Of a stretch of 22,964 bases of DNA, positions 1-7,936 are shown piece by piece (positions within the stretch are counted from its first letter, which is position 1; each line of letters begins with the position of its first letter). Source of the stretch: an uncultured Succinivibrio sp. (GTDB lineage Bacteria; Pseudomonadota; Gammaproteobacteria; Enterobacterales; Succinivibrionaceae); contig CAAECI010000097.1 of assembly GCA_900754255.1 (NCBI GenBank), positions 1-22,964 of the forward strand. Direction: 5' to 3'. Both the position numbers and the translations under genes were made by a program. The notes under the pieces were generated by a model that was not told where the DNA came from, ran no database searches, and saw only the letters and a list, made by a program, of their open reading frames with translations.

Positions 1-114
1 AGACGCTTTGAAAAGGAGCGCGCGACGATTATGCGCGACGATTTGGAACAGCTGTTCAGAATGGAGAACCTAAGCCGCGGTCTTTCCGAGAAGATTGAAG
101 CGGCGTTAAAATAG
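1..114 (+). CDS. pepN: Aminopeptidase N, C-terminal fragment (gene starts outside the window)
   Basis: Only the last 37 codons are present, ending at TAG 112-114. The closing segment, with LEQLFRMENLS followed by GLSEKIEAALK, closely matches the C-terminus of E. coli PepN as I remember it (LEQLKGLENLSGDLYEKITKALA). PepN is a cytoplasmic M1-family zinc aminopeptidase that trims N-terminal residues from peptides. The catalytic part lies upstream and cannot be assessed. The order pepN, DUF2835, pyrD is a recurring gammaproteobacterial arrangement and supports the call. The next start codon lies 10 bases after the stop, so the downstream genes are probably co-transcribed with it. Confidence 0.8.
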   Translation, partial: RRFEKERATIMRDDLEQLFRMENLSRGLSEKIEAALK

Positions 115-124
115 GCTCATTGTC

Positions 125-355
125 GTGTTCGGATACATTCATTACACTTTCAGATTGAATATAGGCCCCGATGAATTGTTGAGAGTTTATCAGGGCAGTG
201 CTAAAAAGCTCCGCGTGCGTTGTAACGAGGGGCCGGTGGTGGAGCTGGATGCCTCGCATCTTAAGCAATTCACCACCGCCGACGGCATCGCCGGCAGTTT
301 TATTTTAACTACCACCGCCGAGCATAAATTCGTAAGTCTCAACAGGGCAGATTAG
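125..355 (+). CDS. DUF2835 family small protein
   Basis: A 76-residue protein starting at GTG 125. It fits the DUF2835 family in length and pattern: an N-terminal YHYxFxLxI-type strand (here IHYTFRLNIGPDELLRVYQG), then KLRVRCNEGPVVELDASHLK, a TxDGIxGxF segment and a final KFVSLNR. The family is small, conserved in gammaproteobacteria and of unknown function; it usually sits next to pyrD or pepN. It probably forms a small soluble beta-rich fold and shows no signal peptide or membrane segment. There is no strong Shine-Dalgarno before the GTG, so translation may depend on ribosomes finishing pepN 10 bases upstream. Its stop overlaps the ribosome binding site of pyrD, so all three genes look like one operon. 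Confidence 0.8.
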   Translation: MFGYIHYTFRLNIGPDELLRVYQGSAKKLRVRCNEGPVVELDASHLKQFTTADGIAGSFILTTTAEHKFVSLNRAD

Positions 356-363
356 GAGTTCTT

Positions 364-1389
364 ATGTTTCCATACGTTTTATATCGTGCTTTAGCAAGAC
401 CCTTAATTTTTATGGCCGAGGCTGAGACTGCGCATAACCTCACTATTTCCATGGCCCGCCGTATTCAGGACAGTCCGCTGGCGCCCCTGTTTGCCCAAAA
501 GGTTCCCGAGAGCCCCTTTGAGGTGATGGGACTTAAGTTTAAAAATCAGCTGGGCTTGGCCGCCGGACTTGATAAGGATGCCGAGGCCGTGGATTTCTTC
601 GGAAATTTAGGCTTCGGTTTCATCGAGGTGGGTACCGTCACCCCCAAGCCGCAACAGGGCAATCCTAAGCCGCGTATGTTCCGTGTGCTCGATGCCGCCG
701 GGATCATCAACCGCATGGGCTTTAACAACAAGGGTGTCGATCACCTCGTGCATAATTTAAAGAACGTCAAGTACAAGGGCATTATCGGCGTATCCATAGG
801 CAAAAACGAAACCACTCCGCTTGAGAAGGCCGTCGATGACTATTTGGAATGTATGGAAAAGGTTTACCCCTATGCCGATTACATAGCGGTCAATATTTCC
901 TGCCCCAATACCCCCGATCTGACCGATCTGCAGCAATCAGATACCTTCACCAACCTTATAAGCCCGCTCAAGAGCGCTCAGGCCCGTCTTGCCGATGAGC
1001 ACGGCACCTATGTTCCCCTCGTCGTTAAGATCTCACCCGATCTTTATGACAACGAACTGCGCTCACTTTGCAAGGTATGTATGGAGCAGCATGTGGACGG
1101 CATCACCTGTACGAACACTACCGTCTCCCGTGACGTGGTACACGGCATGATGCACGCCAACGAGTGGGGCGGACTGTCGGGACAGCCGCTCTTCCATCGT
1201 TCGACACGCATTCTCAAGCTCGTATCCGAAATGGTAGAGCATTCCATACCCCTGATCGGTGTGGGCGGGATCTCAAATGCCGTTCAGGCTCGCGAGAAGA
1301 TCGACGCCGGTGCTTCTCTTTTGCAGATCTATACTGCCCTTATCTACAAGGGACCGCATGTGGTTAAGGAGATCGTAAGCAGAATGTAA
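364..1389 (+). CDS. pyrD: Dihydroorotate dehydrogenase (quinone), class 2, with Cys in place of the catalytic Ser
   Basis: Oxidises dihydroorotate to orotate in pyrimidine synthesis, passing electrons through FMN to quinones at the inner membrane. At 341 residues it matches class 2 PyrD (336 in E. coli). The N-terminal helical extension used for membrane contact (about residues 1-50) is present. It is followed by GLAAGLDKDAEAVDFFG, EVGTVTPKPQQGNPKPRMFR, NRMGFNNKGVD, IGKNE, ATNTT-like CTNTTVSR, GGLSGQPL and a C-terminal IGVGGI phosphate-binding loop. The active-site loop reads NISCPNTPDL, whereas class 2 enzymes have NISSPNTPGL. The catalytic base Ser175 of E. coli therefore corresponds to Cys180 (codon 901-903), the residue normal for class 1 enzymes. 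Start ATG 364 has AGGAG at 356-360. The flanking motifs make the family assignment very secure. Confidence 0.97.
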   Translation: MFPYVLYRALARPLIFMAEAETAHNLTISMARRIQDSPLAPLFAQKVPESPFEVMGLKFKNQLGLAAGLDKDAEAVDFFGNLGFGFIEVGTVTPKPQQGNPKPRMFRVLDAAGIINRMGFNNKGVDHLVHNLKNVKYKGIIGVSIGKNETTPLEKAVDDYLECMEKVYPYADYIAVNISCPNTPDLTDLQQSDTFTNLISPLKSAQARLADEHGTYVPLVVKISPDLYDNELRSLCKVCMEQHVDGITCTNTTVSRDVVHGMMHANEWGGLSGQPLFHRSTRILKLVSEMVEHSIPLIGVGGISNAVQAREKIDAGASLLQIYTALIYKGPHVVKEIVSRM

Positions 1390-1478
1390 GGCGGCGAGGC
1401 TTAATTTAGCTTTAAACCGCATATGCTGATTTGTAGGGCATCATTTTTTGCAGATTTCTTCGTATAACAGGAAGTTAC

Positions 1479-2681
1479 TTGAGCAATATCATTTCGTTAC
1501 CTCGCACCGTGATCCACTTCGGCAGGGGAGAGGAGGAAAATACCGGTGCCGCCGTCAAACGCAACAACGGATCACGGGTGCTTATCCATTACGGACGTCA
1601 GCATGTAACCGATCCCGATCTTTTGGATAAGATCAGACATTCCCTAAAGGAGGCGGGGATCGAGTCTGTTGAGCTCGGCTTGGTACAAAAAAATTCGCGC
1701 CTTGATCTAATATATCGCGGTATAGAAATATGTCGCGAGCGTGACGTCGACTTTATTCTGGCCGTAGGCGGCGGAAGCGTGGTCAATTCCGCCAAGGCTA
1801 TTGCCGCAGGAGCCCTATACGACGGCGGTCTGCATGATATGCTCGACAATAAGGGAGCCGATATTTGCGAGGCTTTGCCCATAGGCGTGGTGGTTACGGT
1901 TCCTGGTAGCGGCGACGAGCTCTCGGACGAGATCACCGTCTCCGAAAAAGTTGTAGGCGAAAGCGGTATACGCATTTATCATTTAAAAAGCTTCTGCGTA
2001 GCCCCGCGCTTTGCCGTGTGCAATCCCGAGATCATCACCTCGTTTCCGAAGCATCTGGGGATTTCCTTTGCCAATATCCTAATTCGCACGGCCGAAAGTT
2101 TTTTTACCAACGATATGTGCTCAGAAATGAGCGACAGCATTTGTATCGGGATCTCAAAGACCGTTGTGGAAATGCTGCGAAGGCTTAAAAATGATCCCGG
2201 CGATCTTGAGGCAAGGGCAAATTTCATGTGGGGCGGGGTTTTGGCCTACACGGGCTACGGACTTGGACGTGAGGAGGATCTGGCCATTGAAAAGCTCTCC
2301 CTTGCGTTATCCTCCGTCTATGATTGCTCGCACGGACAGGGGACGGCCCTTATATTCCCCAGTTGGCTTGAGGTGGTGATGAATAAAGATCCGCTCAAGG
2401 CTGCCAAATTTGCCTCCGGAGTCTTCGGGATCCCGCTCTCCTTTAACGATCCCGTAGCTACGGCAGAGGAAGGTATTAGGGCGGTACGCGATCTCTTTGC
2501 CGAATTCAAGCTGCCTTCTTCCTTTGCAGATCTCGGCGGCTCGGGGGAGGATATTCCAAGGATCCTCAAAGCGCTGAGGCTTGAAAAGGACGATACCATC
2601 GGTTCCTATGTAAAATTTGATCGCACCGGGTGTGAGGTGCTGTTATCCATGGTGCTTACCTCCAAGGCCAGAGCTTTATAG
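1479..2681 (+). CDS. Iron-containing alcohol dehydrogenase-like protein with a degraded metal site
   Basis: A 400-residue member of the group III (dehydroquinate synthase-like) alcohol dehydrogenase fold, closest in pattern to butanol dehydrogenases BdhA/BdhB and YqhD. The nucleotide half is intact: ILAVGGGSVVNSAKAIAAGA (residues 93-112) is the NAD(P)-binding GGGS loop, and LPIGVVVTVPGSG (133-145) matches the next conserved strand. The metal half keeps the fold (EARANFMWGGVLAYTG, YDCSHGQGTALIFPSWLE) but not the ligands. Aligned to BdhB as I recall it, the Asp is Asn199, the first His is Arg203, the second His is Leu275, and only the last His survives (His285). It is therefore unlikely to be a normal Fe/Zn-dependent dehydrogenase; a metal-free enzyme, a binding protein or a pseudoenzyme is possible. 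The frame is intact. The start is TTG 1479, preceded by AGGAAG at 1469-1474. Confidence 0.85.
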   Translation: MSNIISLPRTVIHFGRGEEENTGAAVKRNNGSRVLIHYGRQHVTDPDLLDKIRHSLKEAGIESVELGLVQKNSRLDLIYRGIEICRERDVDFILAVGGGSVVNSAKAIAAGALYDGGLHDMLDNKGADICEALPIGVVVTVPGSGDELSDEITVSEKVVGESGIRIYHLKSFCVAPRFAVCNPEIITSFPKHLGISFANILIRTAESFFTNDMCSEMSDSICIGISKTVVEMLRRLKNDPGDLEARANFMWGGVLAYTGYGLGREEDLAIEKLSLALSSVYDCSHGQGTALIFPSWLEVVMNKDPLKAAKFASGVFGIPLSFNDPVATAEEGIRAVRDLFAEFKLPSSFADLGGSGEDIPRILKALRLEKDDTIGSYVKFDRTGCEVLLSMVLTSKARAL

Positions 2682-2784
2682 AGCTTTGCACTAAGTGTCG
2701 GGATTAGATGTCATGCACAGTTTGAATCTTTTCACGATGGGTGTCGCGGTGTCAGTTGAAATAGGAAAAAGAAGGTGAGGGCGG

Positions 2785-3621
2785 ATGGATAAAGACCCTT
2801 TCAAGGAATATATCAAGGAGTCCGAACCGGGTAAGCGAGATAAGGGCTATGCATGGTATACGGCCATTGGACTTCAGGCAGTTGATGGCTTGAAGACATC
2901 TGATTACCTGATGCATACGGCGGTTCGCAATATCGAGGGAGAGATTTCCTTCGAAGAAGCGAATGCGCTTCTGCAGAGCTATTACAAGGAGAATCCATCC
3001 CGTGATGCAGGTGACCGCACGGAAGAGGCTGACAAGGTTTCTGCCAGAATCGCAGAGATATTGTCCGAGCATGCATTCAGTTTTACACCGAATGAGTACC
3101 TGTCAATTCACAGAAGATTGTTTACGGGTATCTATCCGCATGCTGGTCGCATTCGTGATTATAACATTACGAAGAAGGAATGGGTGCTTGACGGAGCGAC
3201 GGTGTTTTATGGCAGTGCGACTGAGTTGAGAGCGACAGTGGAATATGATTTTTCCGAGGAGCGGAAGTTCTCATATCGGGGGCTTTCCATGGATGAGATC
3301 ATCAGACATCTTGCGCTTTTCGTTTCGATGCTCTGGCAGATTCATGCTTTCGGTGAAGGAAATACCAGGACCACGGCGGTGTTCTTCATCATGTATCTGC
3401 GGACACTCGGTTTTGACATAAAGAATGACATCTTCGCTGAAAGTGCGTGGTATTTCCGCAATTCGCTTGTCCGCGCTAACTACAATGATTTCACAAAAGG
3501 CATCCATGAGACGACAGAATATCTGGAACTGTTTTTAAGGAACCTCCTGCTTGGCGAGCATAATCCGCTTCACAACCGGACATTGCATATCAGAGGAGCG
3601 TTCAAGTTGCTAAATGCATGA
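2785..3621 (+). CDS. Fic family protein (putative AMPylator), C-terminus running into a CRISPR repeat
   Basis: A 278-residue Fic/DOC-domain protein. Fic enzymes typically transfer AMP from ATP to target hydroxyls. The core motif is HAFGEGNTRT (residues 187-196), a common variant of HxFx(D/E)GNGRxxR that keeps His, the acidic residue, Gly-Asn and Arg. Upstream, GIYPHAGRIRDYNITKKEW (115-133) is the usual flap region. Near the N-terminus, VRNIEGEISFEEAN resembles the IEG core of the autoinhibitory helix motif, although its usual Ser/Thr position is Val here, so self-inhibition is uncertain. No antitoxin gene is adjacent. Start ATG 2785 has a good AAGGTGAGG site. The last codons (Leu-Leu-Asn-Ala-stop) are contributed by the first CRISPR repeat, which begins at 3606, so the original C-terminus may have been replaced. 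The style of the protein and its flanks suggests horizontal transfer, perhaps from Firmicutes; that is inference. Confidence 0.9.
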   Translation: MDKDPFKEYIKESEPGKRDKGYAWYTAIGLQAVDGLKTSDYLMHTAVRNIEGEISFEEANALLQSYYKENPSRDAGDRTEEADKVSARIAEILSEHAFSFTPNEYLSIHRRLFTGIYPHAGRIRDYNITKKEWVLDGATVFYGSATELRATVEYDFSEERKFSYRGLSMDEIIRHLALFVSMLWQIHAFGEGNTRTTAVFFIMYLRTLGFDIKNDIFAESAWYFRNSLVRANYNDFTKGIHETTEYLELFLRNLLLGEHNPLHNRTLHIRGAFKLLNA

Positions 3622-3793
3622 TCCCCTGAAGGGGACGGAAACGAGCTGGCGCTCCCTTTATGTTTAGAGAGGCTTTAGGCAGTTGCTAAATGCATGATCC
3701 CCTGAAGGGGACGGAAATTGTTTCCAAAAATTTTATAGTAGCGATAATGTTCTATCGGTTGCTAAATGCATGATCCCCTGAAGGGGACGGAAA
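3606..3793. CRISPR. Short CRISPR array: three 36-bp repeats and two 40-bp spacers, no cas genes in view
   Basis: Three identical 36-base units lie at 3606-3641, 3682-3717 and 3758-3793, exactly 76 bases apart. Each begins GTTGCTAAATGC and ends GGGGACGGAAA, with a hairpin core TCCCC-TGAA-GGGGA. The two intervening 40-base segments (3642-3681 and 3718-3757) are unrelated to each other, as expected for spacers. A GTTGC start with a GGAAA(C) end resembles repeats of type III or I-D systems read left to right, and 40-base spacers also suit type III; this subtype guess is weak. The first repeat overlaps the end of the Fic gene. No leader could be identified, and no cas gene lies within about 3.6 kb to the left or 19 kb to the right. 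The array may use Cas proteins encoded elsewhere or be a remnant. Confidence 0.85.
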
Positions 3794-3888
3794 ACAAAAT
3801 TTTTTGAAATCTAGTGGAATAGATACAGACCGCCACCAAAAGAGCGACGATCTGTTTTAAGACAATTAGAGATAGTTTGTGAAGAGTC

Positions 3889-5538
3889 TTATTTTGATGT
3901 AGTTCCGGACGCTTGGAATTCCTCAAAGATCTTTAACAAAAACGCAGGGATCAGCTCAAAGATCTCGGTAGAGACATGCTCCGTTGCTTGGTTCAGATCC
4001 TGGCCTCTGTAGGTAAGTGTCACCGCCGGAGCTCCGAAATTGTAGAAGGGAGCATACGGAATGGGGCATTCACTGGACAGCAACTCGTCGGCATGATCGC
4101 TGCCCGAGGGTCTCATAAAGCAACAGTCGGACCAAGGCGCATATTCGGCAAAGTTTATCTGCTGGACATGCTCCTTATTGAATTCCTCAACGCTGCTGTA
4201 AAGACGCATATATAGATCACGATCCTCGGAGTAATTCTGCCTCAATTGTTGCTGAGGAACGAAATTGTTTCCCATGAATACGATCACCGAGGGCTTGGGC
4301 AAACGAGCTAATTTACAAAGCTTAGACAGTAAGGCATGTATTGTTGATCCGCTTCCCAAATTTTCATTGCGACAACGCTCAAGTAATTTTTCCATATCTG
4401 AGCCTAAATCGCCACGATAGCGTCTTGAAGCGCGATAGAGCAGATCAGAATAAGATAAGACCTCAGCCTCGCGTAGCTTAGGACTGAATTCTTCATGCGT
4501 TTTTGCAAAATAGGCCGCTTGACTGTTCTCAAGGGCCAAACAGCTATCTTCAAGGGCGGCAGCGGCTATCTGCTTTAGCTTTTCGATGAGCGTATGAAAG
4601 TTTAGGTTGCAAAAGGGCAGATCAAAGGTAATGAGCGCCGAGTCCTTGGTACTGGTATTAAGGCGTCCCGGTAACAGCATATTCTTAAAAACTGGTACGA
4701 AGGGGGCAGCCTTGCTTGAGCAAAGATCGCTGTTGAATTCGGTTTTTTCAATTAACCGTGCTGCCGTCTGCGTGGGGCTGAAACCGGCGAAGGGAGCTGT
4801 GATTTCGGTTTTCTGTCCTATGACGTAATACCCGATCTCGGCAAGCCCGGTGTTGGATGTATAAAGCTTGAGTTTATTTTCATCTTCTGCCTCCGATTCC
4901 TCAGGTTTAAAGGCCAAAGTGAGTCTTAGCTCAAGATCGTTATCTGTAAGCAGAGATTTGACATAGGGCAGAGCTTCGGTTATGCCCTTATTGCCGTTTA
5001 CGGTTTGCGTGGTGCATATGAGCAAAAGATTAAAGGGAAGATCGGCAATGCTGTCCGAGGCTTCCTTTATCAAGGTAATGAGAGTTCCCGCCACGGCTTT
5101 GCATTCAAAGGAACCAAGACCGTAGAGGGTGTTGTCGTAGCTTAGCTGACTTTGTCGGCGACTTTTGTTCTTCAGGTAAGAGCGTAATCTGTTTTTAAGC
5201 TCGTCCGAGCGGAAGGCATAGGGCTTTAAAATGCCGTACTCATCGTTCCCGGCGGTGTCGAGATTGCATAAAAGACAAAAGGTATCGCGGATCTCCGGAT
5301 CTTCGGTTCTGACTAATGCCGTGATCGAGTGATGATGATTGTCAGCATGCGGTACATAGATCAAATTGTCAGGATGCGTTTTAAAGTAAGAGGTTTCACT
5401 CAGAGTTTGGAATACGGCATCGGCAATGTCGCCTTCTCCCGATGTAGTGGTTACAGATGGGATTGAAATGAGCCACTTGGTCAAAGCGGCGGCTTCGTCT
5501 TTAAAATTTATGAACTCGAACAATTGCTTACCCTGCAA
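3889..5538 (-). CDS. RocB/M20 peptidase-like protein lacking most metal ligands
   Basis: A 549-residue protein with the layout of RocB-type M20 metallohydrolases: LTKWLISIPSV (19-29), then YFKTHPDNLIYV, LLCNLDTAGNDEYGILKPYAF, LYGLGSFECKAVAG and a C-terminal YRGQDLNQATEHVSTEIFELIP. The family signature HxD reads N92-L-D94. The bridging Asp is Glu145. The catalytic Glu-Glu pair aligns with Gln178-Thr179. The final His of the GxDxHxxxE motif is Asn516. Only Asp94, and perhaps Glu145, could still bind metal, so ordinary peptidase or deacylase chemistry is unlikely. The reading frame is intact over 1.65 kb. The annotated start is TTG 5538 with no Shine-Dalgarno. A TTG five codons in (5523) sits after AGGG with better spacing and could be the real start. 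The upstream promoter is at 5584-5612. Confidence 0.8.
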   Translation of the reverse strand: MQGKQLFEFINFKDEAAALTKWLISIPSVTTTSGEGDIADAVFQTLSETSYFKTHPDNLIYVPHADNHHHSITALVRTEDPEIRDTFCLLCNLDTAGNDEYGILKPYAFRSDELKNRLRSYLKNKSRRQSQLSYDNTLYGLGSFECKAVAGTLITLIKEASDSIADLPFNLLLICTTQTVNGNKGITEALPYVKSLLTDNDLELRLTLAFKPEESEAEDENKLKLYTSNTGLAEIGYYVIGQKTEITAPFAGFSPTQTAARLIEKTEFNSDLCSSKAAPFVPVFKNMLLPGRLNTSTKDSALITFDLPFCNLNFHTLIEKLKQIAAAALEDSCLALENSQAAYFAKTHEEFSPKLREAEVLSYSDLLYRASRRYRGDLGSDMEKLLERCRNENLGSGSTIHALLSKLCKLARLPKPSVIVFMGNNFVPQQQLRQNYSEDRDLYMRLYSSVEEFNKEHVQQINFAEYAPWSDCCFMRPSGSDHADELLSSECPIPYAPFYNFGAPAVTLTYRGQDLNQATEHVSTEIFELIPAFLLKIFEEFQASGTTSK

Positions 5539-5583
5539 TAGATAAGTTGGTTGGTATTCAAAGCCTGCGTAGCAGACAAAATC

Positions 5584-5612
5584 AGTATAATTTTACAATC
5601 ACGATGCCTCAA
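5584..5612 (-). promoter_or_regulatory. Sigma-70-type promoter for the RocB-like gene
   Basis: Read on the minus strand, TTGAGG (5612-5607) and TATACT (5589-5584) are separated by 17 bases. They match the consensus at four of six and five of six positions. The predicted transcript would start near 5577, about 40 bases before the start codon. This rests on motif and position only. Confidence 0.5.
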
Positions 5613-5745
5613 AACACAAAACATAAAATGCATAGGCATTTTGAAACATCCGCAACCGGCAACAGCCGTACTCAAGAACTCAGTTGTGTATAGGCATAAA
5701 TGACTTACTTTGGCTAAGGCCTATTTTCTTGACAACACCTTAAGA

Positions 5746-5777
5746 AAAGCTCCCTTACTTTGAAGAAAGAGAGCTTT
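5746..5777 (-). terminator. Rho-independent terminator of mepM
   Basis: On the minus strand, AAAGCTCTCTT pairs with AAGGGAGCTTT over 11 base pairs, with one G-U pair and a 10-base loop, followed by TTCTT. It lies 17 bases beyond the mepM stop and separates mepM from the RocB-like gene, which has its own promoter. Confidence 0.75.
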
Positions 5778-5793
5778 ATCCGTGTGTTTTTTA

Positions 5794-7869
5794 TTATTTT
5801 CTAAGCGCCAGACTTTCCTGATAAAGATCCGACTTTAAGATCTTGACCGTGCTTTCGAATTTACTGCGTCTTTCCTGAGCCAGGCGTTGTGAGCCTGAAG
5901 GTAAGTCCACCTTCAATGGGTCCACGCTACGATCGTTAATGCGGATCTCATAATGTAAATGAGGACCGGTAGAACGACCAGTATTGCCGGATTTGGCAAT
6001 AAGCTGTCCCAAATGTACGCGTTGACCTTTTTTAACAGTCATCTTGGACAAATGCATGTACACGGTAGAGTATGCACCCATATGCTTGATGATGATTGTA
6101 TACCCGCCGCCGCGCATGTAGCTTGCATAGGTTACAACACCGTCTGACGGAGCATAGACGGAGGTACCAACCGGCATACGGAAATCAACACCGTTATGCG
6201 GGGCGATCTTGCGTCTTACTGGATTTAAGCGACGAGGATTAAACGGAGATGACACCTGCAGATTGCCGTTGACCGGGAAACGTCTGAAAACACCGGTAGT
6301 AGGCTTATATCCGTCTTCCTCATAAAGGTTGCCGGTATCGGGATGGCGATACATGCTTATTTTGCCGTTGCGCGAGGTATTGAACTCGGCGGCGGTGATC
6401 GCGGCCTTGGTGCCGATCCCGTTGAAGAGTACGCGTATGGTATCGCCAGCCGTCATACGATTGAAGTTAACTTTGCCTGCAAACGCCTGACGCAGGGTTG
6501 CCATTTCAGAATTGGTAAGACCTATACGCTTGCTTACGGTTTTGAAATTCTCTCCCTTTTTTAGGGTAGCCAGTACGAGACGTGGACGACTGCGGGCGTT
6601 TTCACGCTCGGCGGCGGCTTCCTTTTGAGCCAGAAGCTTTGCCTCCTCCTGTGCCTTAGCACGATCCTTGGCCGCCTCAACGGCATTGGGCATCTTTTCG
6701 GCATCGGCAAAGGACTTGATGGATCTTTCGCTTTCGACATGTGCGTTTAAGGCTTCATGTACGGCAACGAAATCCTGTCGCGCGTCCATACGCGTAAAGC
6801 GAACCTGCTCTTTATTATCGACGGGCTTTACGAGTTCAAGCACATTGTTCTTGGCATCGATGAGAAAATGGATTTGGGTGCCGACCTTCAAAGCCAGATC
6901 CTTTTTATCCGCAACCTTTTGCAATTGTGCCAGGGTACCGTTCGGCAGATTCAGGTAATTGAATATGACCGAGAAGTTGTCACCCTTATGGACGGTTTGC
7001 TTGTACCAGCTACCGTCGGGACGTTTTTCAACCTCGGCTGCAGTATAAGACTGTAAGCTTGAAAGAACGGGGACGTTCTCACTTTGCAAAATGGACATGA
7101 CGCGACGAACCTTATCGTCGTTGGCATCAAGCATGGGAATACGTACGTCGCTTTTAGGCAGAGTTGTCGCCCCAAGCTGCGGAAGATTGTTGCCAAGAGA
7201 GGTTGGCTCTTCTTGCGCGGCAGACTGTAAATTAGGATCAGTGCCGGTATTTTGTGCCAAGGTCTGTTCCATGTTGGCAACAGCACCTTCAGTTGTAGCT
7301 TTAGCTTCTTCGTTCTTTACATTCTCGGGTGTAGAAGATGCACTGTTGTTTGCAATGACGCTCTGAGCTTTATTGTCCGTCAAAGTCTGCTTGTCAGCGT
7401 TCTCTTCTTTTTGATCCTTATCAGCTGAGGCGACAAAGCGTTCACGAATAGTCGGAACTGCAGGAACGTTGACCTCTTCCTGTACGGGATCGTCATAGCC
7501 CTCGTCATCTCCCGAGATAGCCTCGGCCAAAGCCTGATCTGAGAAGAAGTTAGAGGGAAGAATGGCATCGTCGTAGTTTTCGCGCGAGCCTGCATCTTCG
7601 GCGATCATAACGTCCGAGGTGCCTTCGTTTTGAATATAGCTTTGCTCGTTGTCGCTACCGGTTCCCTTATTGAGGAGGGCAACGTATGGAGAGGCCTCGA
7701 TGGTAAGCGGGACTAAATTGCCAAAGGGCAGGGCACTTACCAAAGAGATGGCACAGATAGTCAAAACCGCAACGAAATGACGAGACGACAACGGCAGTAT
7801 GCCGGTGTTCTTCTGTACCGCGACGAAGTCTTCCTGCTTACGTCGCGAGGTGACGATGATATTTAACAT
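5794..7869 (-). CDS. mepM: M23 murein DD-endopeptidase, MepM-like, with a long N-terminal extension
   Basis: Cleaves D-Ala-mDAP cross-links in peptidoglycan, opening the wall for growth. The C-terminal LytM domain is complete: PHNGVDF gives the zinc ligands His558 and Asp562, YMHLS contains His606, and GPHLHYE gives His637 and His639. Before it lie two domains shared with E. coli MepM: an OapA/LysM-like region (about residues 282-350, starting WYKQTVHKGDNFSVIF) and a second one (about 428-480, LKKGENFKTVSKRIG). FRRFPVNGNLQVSSPFNPRR leads into the catalytic domain as in MepM. An N-terminal anchor (about 24-46) follows a basic cytoplasmic stretch, so the protein should face the periplasm. At 691 residues it is much longer than E. 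coli MepM (440); the extra length is an acidic, low-complexity linker (about 60-240). Start ATG 7869 has no clear Shine-Dalgarno; see the leader ORF at 7880-7936. Confidence 0.93.
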   Translation of the reverse strand: MLNIIVTSRRKQEDFVAVQKNTGILPLSSRHFVAVLTICAISLVSALPFGNLVPLTIEASPYVALLNKGTGSDNEQSYIQNEGTSDVMIAEDAGSRENYDDAILPSNFFSDQALAEAISGDDEGYDDPVQEEVNVPAVPTIRERFVASADKDQKEENADKQTLTDNKAQSVIANNSASSTPENVKNEEAKATTEGAVANMEQTLAQNTGTDPNLQSAAQEEPTSLGNNLPQLGATTLPKSDVRIPMLDANDDKVRRVMSILQSENVPVLSSLQSYTAAEVEKRPDGSWYKQTVHKGDNFSVIFNYLNLPNGTLAQLQKVADKKDLALKVGTQIHFLIDAKNNVLELVKPVDNKEQVRFTRMDARQDFVAVHEALNAHVESERSIKSFADAEKMPNAVEAAKDRAKAQEEAKLLAQKEAAAERENARSRPRLVLATLKKGENFKTVSKRIGLTNSEMATLRQAFAGKVNFNRMTAGDTIRVLFNGIGTKAAITAAEFNTSRNGKISMYRHPDTGNLYEEDGYKPTTGVFRRFPVNGNLQVSSPFNPRRLNPVRRKIAPHNGVDFRMPVGTSVYAPSDGVVTYASYMRGGGYTIIIKHMGAYSTVYMHLSKMTVKKGQRVHLGQLIAKSGNTGRSTGPHLHYEIRINDRSVDPLKVDLPSGSQRLAQERRSKFESTVKILKSDLYQESLALRK

Positions 7870-7879
7870 GTATTCGTTA

Positions 7880-7936
7880 TTAAAGCGTTTGAAAACGCAT
7901 GGTTGCTATAGCTTTATTATTTAGTCCAAAACGCAT
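7880..7936 (-). CDS. Possible 18-codon leader ORF upstream of mepM
   Basis: On the minus strand an ATG at 7936 opens an 18-codon frame (MRFGLNNKAIATMRFQTL) ending at TAA 7882-7880, only 10 bases before the mepM ATG. A perfect AGGAGG lies at 7953-7948, 11 bases before this ATG, which is a little far. The mepM start itself has no ribosome binding site. The simplest reading is translational coupling, with ribosomes loading at AGGAGG, reading the leader and re-initiating at mepM. It is in a different frame from mepM, so it is not an N-terminal extension. Chance occurrence cannot be excluded, and no family is recognised. Confidence 0.35.
   Translation of the reverse strand: MRFGLNNKAIATMRFQTL

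Noticed and set aside
3835..3858. Imperfect hairpin ACAGA...TCTGT followed by TTTT, as a terminator for fic and the CRISPR array
   Set aside because: Only five contiguous base pairs with internal mismatches; too weak to annotate.
5539..5793. Small gene between the RocB-like gene and mepM
   Set aside because: No open frame with a ribosome site; the space is explained by a promoter and a terminator.
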